Of a stretch of 64,000 bases of DNA, positions 58,098-64,000 are shown in pieces (the first letter of the stretch is position 1; each line of letters starts with the position of its first letter). Where the stretch lies: NCBI GenBank assembly GCA_031772625.1, contig CM062816.1, positions 636,738,352 to 636,802,351 on the forward strand, given 5' to 3'. The translations under genes were made by a program, and so were the position numbers. The notes under the pieces were generated by a model that was not told where the DNA came from, made no database searches, and was given only the letters and a program-made list of their open reading frames with translations. This DNA comes from Pinus tabuliformis (Eukaryota; Streptophyta; Pinopsida; Pinales; Pinaceae).

Positions 58098-58695
58098 TAA
58101 TCTGAACTTCAATACAAACGCAAAAAAAATTCATATATAACCATAAATACAAAGATGGAGTAGAAATAACAGTTCATTTCATTAATATCAGAATACTGAA
58201 ATATGCTTACAAACAGAATGGAAATAAACTAGCTTGTGTGATGGTAACTCATCTCTGAGAAGAGATGTGGTCAATACATGACTCTGGAATGTGTTACAAT
58301 GAGCCCTAAGGGCATATGTATTATTGAACAACAATAGAAAACCCTAAACAACCAAAATCCTAACCACAAGAGATGTAACACCAAGAGTTTGTGGGGGTCA
58401 TTGAGGTTAATTAGGAAGCCAACTTCCTAGGGTCGTAACTTGGTCATATTATCTCTGTTTGGCACATACAATACCTTGTTGGAAAGGTCTCCCCAAATAC
58501 TATAGTATTTGTTGTAGGTCCTTGCCTATGTCTATGGAGCCACAATGGACCTCAAAAAAACTTCGTTTAGGTGGTCGAACCTACTCCGAATGTTCAGGAC
58601 CAGAAAAACCGCTAAAAATAATAAATGTTAAATGATGAAACCAACTGGAGTTCTAGGTGGAATAGGCAGGTGGCCATCAATATCCACCTGGATCA
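58098..58695 (-). repeat. 5' LTR of the dimeric gypsy
   Basis: Direct repeat of 48061-48656. It begins TAATCTGAACTTC (first bases mutated from TG) and ends CACCTGGATCA on the plus strand, followed by the target duplication TTCCA. Confidence 0.88.
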
Positions 58696-58700
58696 TTCCA

Positions 58701-59217
58701 CGTATATAATAAAAAAAATTATTATGGAATAATAATATCAAGAAACCTCTAATTGAAGCCTTAGTTGGAAAATGCAATTCCTCCCAACCTTGAACCCAAT
58801 CCTCTGATTCCCCCTGAGCCGAGAATTTCCTTGCCTCAAATCAACAACCCCTTGTAGATTCAAGTTCATGTATCATATACATGATTCTTAGCCGAGGTTT
58901 TCTTGGCAGCGTCCTTCCTTTTGAGGTTTTGCTTATCTCTTAGCCTAGGTGGTTTCCTTTTTTTAAAGAAAATATTTGTTTTTCTCTCCCACGTATTTTT
59001 TCCCTCAGTGTTTATCTTCAACTGAGCATATAAAAATCTGAATACTCTTTCCAAATTTGGAAAGCTTCTCTTTCCCACATCTTCCAACTTTAACTCTTAG
59101 TATTTTTTTTATTCAAAACATCATTTAAACATCAAATTTTTCCTGTGGCTCACTAGCCACCTACAACAATAGTCCAATAATAACAACAAAGAAAATATTT
59201 ACATAACATTGGAGGGG
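58701..59217. other. Intergenic DNA with a small lysine-rich frame
   Basis: A minus-strand frame at 58866-59087 (73 codons, FFKKRKPPRLRDKQNLKRKD) is strongly basic. I do not recognise it, and it may be chance or an exon fragment. GGAGGGG just before 59218 resembles a polypurine tract. Confidence 0.35.
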
Positions 59218-62150
59218 TGTTATAGTACATAAAAAATAAGGCAAAACTACTTTAAAATAACATGAGAGATTTACCGATGATTTATTGAGTGATTTAGACT
59301 TTATAAAAATATCATTTATGCAGCGATTTATCGAACTATTTTAGGATTTAAAAAAATTATTGCATTCCTTAATTCTACTTATTGTAATCCTATGGACAGT
59401 GAGAACTAATGACCAATTACATGTAGAAGCAAACCAAGAGACATGAATGTGTGTTTTTGAATAATTATATGTATACAAATTTTTGAATGAAATTCGGGCC
59501 CCTTGGGAACTCAATGTAGTATTACTTCATCTTTTAACTAACCACTATTGGTCATAGTAGTATGGCATAAATTGTTGCCTCAACTAGAATATTGCATTAG
59601 GAGTTGCATTGAGCTTATGGATTCCAATAATTAAAATATAAATTATCAATGCATCAATTTCTTAGAATAATTTTGATGTGTGAGATTAACATATAATATA
59701 TTAGATTTATCTTAGAAAGAAAATTGCATATGCATGAGATTAATATATATTATGCTAGATTTCTTTTAGGAAATAATTAAATGTTTGCATGCAGGAAAAT
59801 AGCTATTGTGCAAACAAGTCTATGGTTGCATGTAATAAAAATATCTACCATGTGAGGAAGTATATGTTTGGATTCAAAAGTAGGTGCCATGAATCTAGAG
59901 GTACAAATTCTTGAAAATATCGTATGAATTATTGAAAAATGAACATAATGTAATCAGACTAATCTTGGAAAAGATTTACGTGAGTTCTCAAAAAATAAGG
60001 GTCCAAATATGCCTTCATATCCGCCAAACAATGATATTTGTGTAAACATTGAAAGATTTCTTTTTAAATGAGCCCGTTCACAAAAAAAGCATCTTTCTTA
60101 TTTGGAAAATTCATTTTAGACTTCTTGAAAACTGTGCCCAACTTTGATGGCTAAAACAGGAAATTATTTAATATTTAAATATGAATTATGGGCTACAAAG
60201 ATTCATTCGAGCCTTCCAAACCGTGATACTTTTGTAAAAACTGAGAGTGGATTTTTTTAATAAATCTGTTCCTAACAAAAACTTCTTTTGGTTTTCAAAT
60301 ATTCTTTACCAGAACTTTAGAAACCTTGCCAAACGTTGATGGCTAAAAAAAGAAAAATCGAGTAAAAGAGAATGCTATCATTTGATTTTTCGACGTGATA
60401 AGAATAATTTATTACGTACATGTAGAGATATATAATGTGTGAGTGTTCTTGGAGAATAATTTGTTGTTTTGTACTAAGTTATTTATATTCATATGGCATG
60501 AAAATAATAAGTCATTATGATAGATTTTCATGGAGAGGAGAATATAATTATTGTGTTAGACTTTTTGAAAAGGAATGTGTAATTGCATGCAATATTTATA
60601 TGTTAGCTTATCTTTGGATAAGTACATGTACCTTCATGCAAGAAATAATAATTATCTTATTAGCTTTACTTGGTTTAGAGCATGTACTTTTGTTGACATT
60701 AGTTATTATGAATTGCTCTCATTTGGACAAGATGTTGCTGGAAATAAAATGCAATTGCATGCAAAAGAGCATTGTCCATTGTGTTAGCTTCCTTTTACAT
60801 ATTTGCATGCACCAAAAGTAATAACCGAGGGTGCTAGTTCTATTGATAGATTTTATGTAATTGCGTTGATAAATATCATAACTATTGAGCTAGAAAAATA
60901 TATATTTGTATGCACAATTAAACAATATCTATTATGTTAGCTTTCCTTTGGAAATATTAGGAATTTACATGCAATATTATCTTAGCTATCCTCTCAAAAG
61001 ATTAGGCATGTACATATAAGATTATGCTAGCGGTCTTTTGGAAAGATTTTGCATTTACATGCAAGAGTATGTTAGCTTACTTTTGAGAAAATATTATGTA
61101 TCTAAATGTAGGAATAACAACTATTGTGAAAATTTATGTATTTACATGAAATACCATAGCTAATGTGCGAGTTTCCTTGAGAAGAATAAGGATCGTTATA
61201 GTGGTTTTCCTCTTATAAAGGAAGGTGTTATTATGCGAGGGGAATAACTATTATTGTGGTTTTTGATAGACTACATATTTCTTTATTAATTCGTGTACAA
61301 TGGCGTTAAAGAAGGAATAATGTGATATTATTTTTATGTTTATATATTCACATGAATAAATATTGATGCAACATTAATAAAGAATTATTATTGGTTTTCT
61401 TATTATTTTATCTAATAATCATATAAAAATTCACAGCGAGTAGCAATGGCAGAAAAAATTGAGACATATACAAAAGATGGATTTTACTTAACATTGTGGC
61501 AGTAAATAAAGTAGTGGTCTATGCAGATGAAGGAATGTTAGCAGCAATATAATCCACTAATAGGAAGAACTAGGTCACAAATACTTAATGTTCATGGGTG
61601 TGTGGGTAAATAATATCATAATAATTGTAATATCTTATAGTTCTTTATACTACATTTCATATGATAATTATTTGTACTATTTTATGAGAATGGTTAAGGG
61701 ATGGACTCCCTTACAAGCTGCTGAGTGGGAGGTGAGTGCCCTCATGAGCATCTAATAATAAAATTAAATGTTTGTTGGTTTTCACCCTAGGGGGTTTCAA
61801 GGGTATATGGGTGTCTAAGGATGTAATTTCTTGTTGTGCCATTTTTTTGATGTTGATTCATTGCATGATGTAATGCATGTATTATCAAATATGTGATTGA
61901 CTATCTCAGTTAAAAGAATCATGAAATTGATGCAAGTTTACATCAGCAAGTTTATGTTAATATTCTACAATAATTGTAGCTAATGATTATGTAACTCACT
62001 ATTCTTTTCCTAAAAAATACTCTGTAATGAGGATGGTTTATTTATTGGTCATTGAAGGAATATGGAGAGTAATTTAGAAAGTTACTCATTAGTGAATGTT
62101 GTAAAAAATTCCAAACTCCATATATTTTCCTCTTACCACGGGATGTTACA
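59218..62150 (+). repeat. Large LTR (up to 2.9 kb) of an element continuing to the right
   Basis: The right end is firm: GGATGTTACA, then a primer-binding site 2 bp later. The left end is a proposal, from TGTTATAG after a GGAGGGG run. The last 1.1 kb match 1093-2179. The middle (about 59750-61200) consists of degenerate units of about 50 bp built on GCATTTACATGCAAGA, TATGTTAGCTT and CTTTTGGAAA. The 128-codon frame at 60435-60821 lies inside these units and is not taken as a gene. Confidence 0.6.
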
Positions 62151-62152
62151 GG

Positions 62153-62164
62153 TGGTATTAAAGT
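62153..62164 (+). other. Primer-binding site, mutated
   Basis: TGGTATTAAAGT, differing from TGGTATCAGAGC by three transitions, 2 bp after the LTR. Confidence 0.7.
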
Positions 62165-64000
62165 AAAAAGTTGCAACACTAGTGCCCTTTCTGAATCATT
62201 AAGTAGTAAAGAGGTAGAGGTATGGTGCTAGTGGGTATAATTTTAGGTATGATTCTAACTGAATATGTAATAGACTACACTTGACATGAGATGCATGATG
62301 CATGAATAACAACCAAATTAAATAATAATAAGGGGTATTGTTTCCTTAAAATTTGTGCTCATGACATTTAAATATTGAAGAAAATAAAATAAAATAAAAC
62401 CTTTGTTGTACCTATGAAAAAACCTAACAGTCATTAGTGATAATGAAGAGTAACTACCAACCCTTTGCATGCATAGTCTTATAAAAATCTTAAGGGTGTC
62501 TTTAAAGGAAGATGATTAAGCTACAATGCCCTCCTTATAAAGGATGAACACATATACTGATTATCTGTGAAACAAATGAATGTATAAAGGTGGGGTTTAT
62601 CCTTGAAGAGAAAAATAGAATTTTTTAGAAGACATTGGAAGAACCTCTTTAGATGTTAAAAATGATTAATGAGTCAGGTGGTAAAACTTTACTGTAATGG
62701 CTAATTGATGATTGAGTCCTGTCATGACTGATTTTAAGATGGCCAATAGCATTGATTAGTTAGTATTGCATGAAAAACTATCAAAACTTATATCCATGAA
62801 TCAGTTTTGATTAAAGCTTATTACAAGTTGTAAACAAGTGATTGGGGTAGTTTAATTCATAATTTTGGTCTGTTGGTAACAATACACTATGGAATTGAGA
62901 ATATTGGGTTTGTTACCGTTATTGTTAATAACATTTACACATTGATGATGAATCAATGTCCTTTAATGATTAAAGCTCTATTTAATATTTTATGCAAAGG
63001 AAAGAAAAATACTATGATTGAACAAGTGAATATTGGCTTAACCATGCATACTGATGTTTGCAAGTTCTTGAAGGTGACAAGAAACTTGGATTATGATACA
63101 AAAATATTGTTAAAGTTTCTAATTTGATATTTATAATAACTTAATGTTATAAATAGTAGTAATTAAATTGTGTTGATTACCTTGTTTGTTTAAACCTAAA
63201 AAATTTACAAATTGATGATTATATGATTATGTTAGCTTAGTTGCCTCTTAAATTTAATAAATATGTTAAATAGATATTTTATAAATCCATCAAGTCCATG
63301 TGAATACAATGGTGACAAAACAAAGTAAATCTAATTAGAAAAGTCCATAATGTTGCAGAAACATGGCGTTTTCATTTCTCCTTACAAAAACGAAATTTTG
63401 GATGGTGTGTTAATCCATTAGCATTACTAGTTTGATAAACAAAGAGAAGTATGTGTGAATGACTTGAATCTAGTATCACTTCTTAATGATTATTCGTTGG
63501 ATAGATATGTGTAAATTAAATGTGATGTTGCATCAATTATAAACTATGAGAATGACAATGATTAAAGTATTGTTCACTTAACTATATTTTTGGAAAAGAA
63601 ACTTAGGGAAAAAAAATTTCCTAACATCTAGAGGATGTATCTTTACTTGTTATATTAATTTTAATGTATCAAAGAATGTTACAAAACCTTGTTACAAAAT
63701 TTTATTACAAAATGTTGTTTATGGAAAGTAGAATGACAAATAAATTTTTACATGTTGAGATATTGAAAACATAGATGCATGTGAAAGTGAAATGCATCTT
63801 GAAGATATTTGATAAATGTTTTGTGTGTAACAGTATTTTGGTAGAAGGTATAGTTTTATTGGAACTCTTGTGACCAATATTGTTAATGTGATTAAGCATG
63901 GGGTGGCTTAATGGAAGCATAAGAATCCATGAAAGGTAAAAGGTTGTAACGTGAATTGGAAATACATATGGGAAGGTATAATGTTTAATGCTACAATATG
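62165..64000 (+). other. Interior start of the large LTR element, non-coding in this window
   Basis: About 1.8 kb with no gag, protease or pol motif in any frame. Frames at 62873-63127 and 63705-63920 are AT-rich without a known domain. Either the element has a very long leader or it is a coding-less (LARD-type) derivative; the window ends before this can be judged. Confidence 0.45.

Larger units (their letters stand above)
48061..58695 (-). mobile_element. Dimeric Ty3/gypsy element (10.6 kb)
   Basis: Outer LTRs of about 597 bp (48061-48656 and 58098-58695) are flanked by a perfect 5-bp target duplication, TTCCA (48056-48060 and 58696-58700). A primer site follows the right LTR on the minus strand, and a purine tract precedes the left LTR, so the element runs right to left. 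The interior holds two full gag-pol regions in tandem. Between them only 16 bp of LTR remain (53172-53187), next to a second polypurine tract. Both copies are decayed. Confidence 0.92.

Noticed and set aside
58866..59087. Lysine-rich 73-codon frame as a gene
   Set aside because: No domain, no splice context and AT-rich surroundings; kept only as a note in the intergenic entry.
60435..60821. 128-codon plus-strand frame, hydrophobic
   Set aside because: It lies in the degenerate units of the large LTR, and the composition follows the repeat.

Overview
The window looks like nuclear DNA of a seed plant with a large, repeat-rich genome. The evidence is one gene with an AP2/ERF domain (a plant-type transcription factor domain), many LTR retrotransposons primed by initiator tRNA-Met, a plant-type L1 LINE with an RNase H domain, long AT-rich intergenic DNA and a 6.9 kb intron. 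A gymnosperm would fit, but that is inference. I found no tRNA, rRNA, CRISPR or organelle genes.

Layout, left to right. Bases 1-1092 are the 3' end of a Ty3/gypsy element inserted into a fragment of another, larger LTR (1093-2179); the same large LTR family returns at 59.2-62.15 kb with a primer-binding site. Bases 2.2-5.8 kb are AT-rich with small repeats and a foldback element. A coding-less LTR element (TRIM-like) lies at 5808-7647 on the minus strand. A complete but decayed Ty1/copia element lies at 8650-17435. A complete but decayed L1-type LINE lies at 18875-25642 with a 19-bp target duplication. A gypsy element keeping only gag and protease lies at 25806-28847.

The one credible host gene runs on the minus strand from about 37.9 kb to 29.57 kb. 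Exon 1 (37204-37879) carries the AP2/ERF domain. Exon 2 (29570-30303) carries a threefold internal repeat of about 45 residues. The exon phases match across a 6900-bp intron, most of which is a gag-less gypsy element (31035-36252) in antisense orientation. The 3' end of the gene is duplicated in tandem just downstream.

Bases 38.1-43.3 kb are AT-rich, with a foldback element and several copies of an unidentified dispersed repeat, one of them directly upstream of the AP2 gene. A SINE-like head (43.35 kb) precedes a 1.5 kb scrambled minisatellite (43.46-44.99 kb) containing a small palindrome with a compensatory base change. Bases 45.0-46.5 kb are less repetitive and may hold an unrecognised host sequence. 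At 48061-58695 sits a dimeric gypsy element on the minus strand: two outer LTRs, a TTCCA target duplication, and two internal regions in tandem with only 16 bp of LTR left between them. The window ends in the start of a large LTR element (59218-64000).

Nearly all transposon reading frames carry stops or frameshifts, so these copies are fossils. The gypsy element in the AP2 intron is the best preserved, with a 404-codon integrase frame intact.
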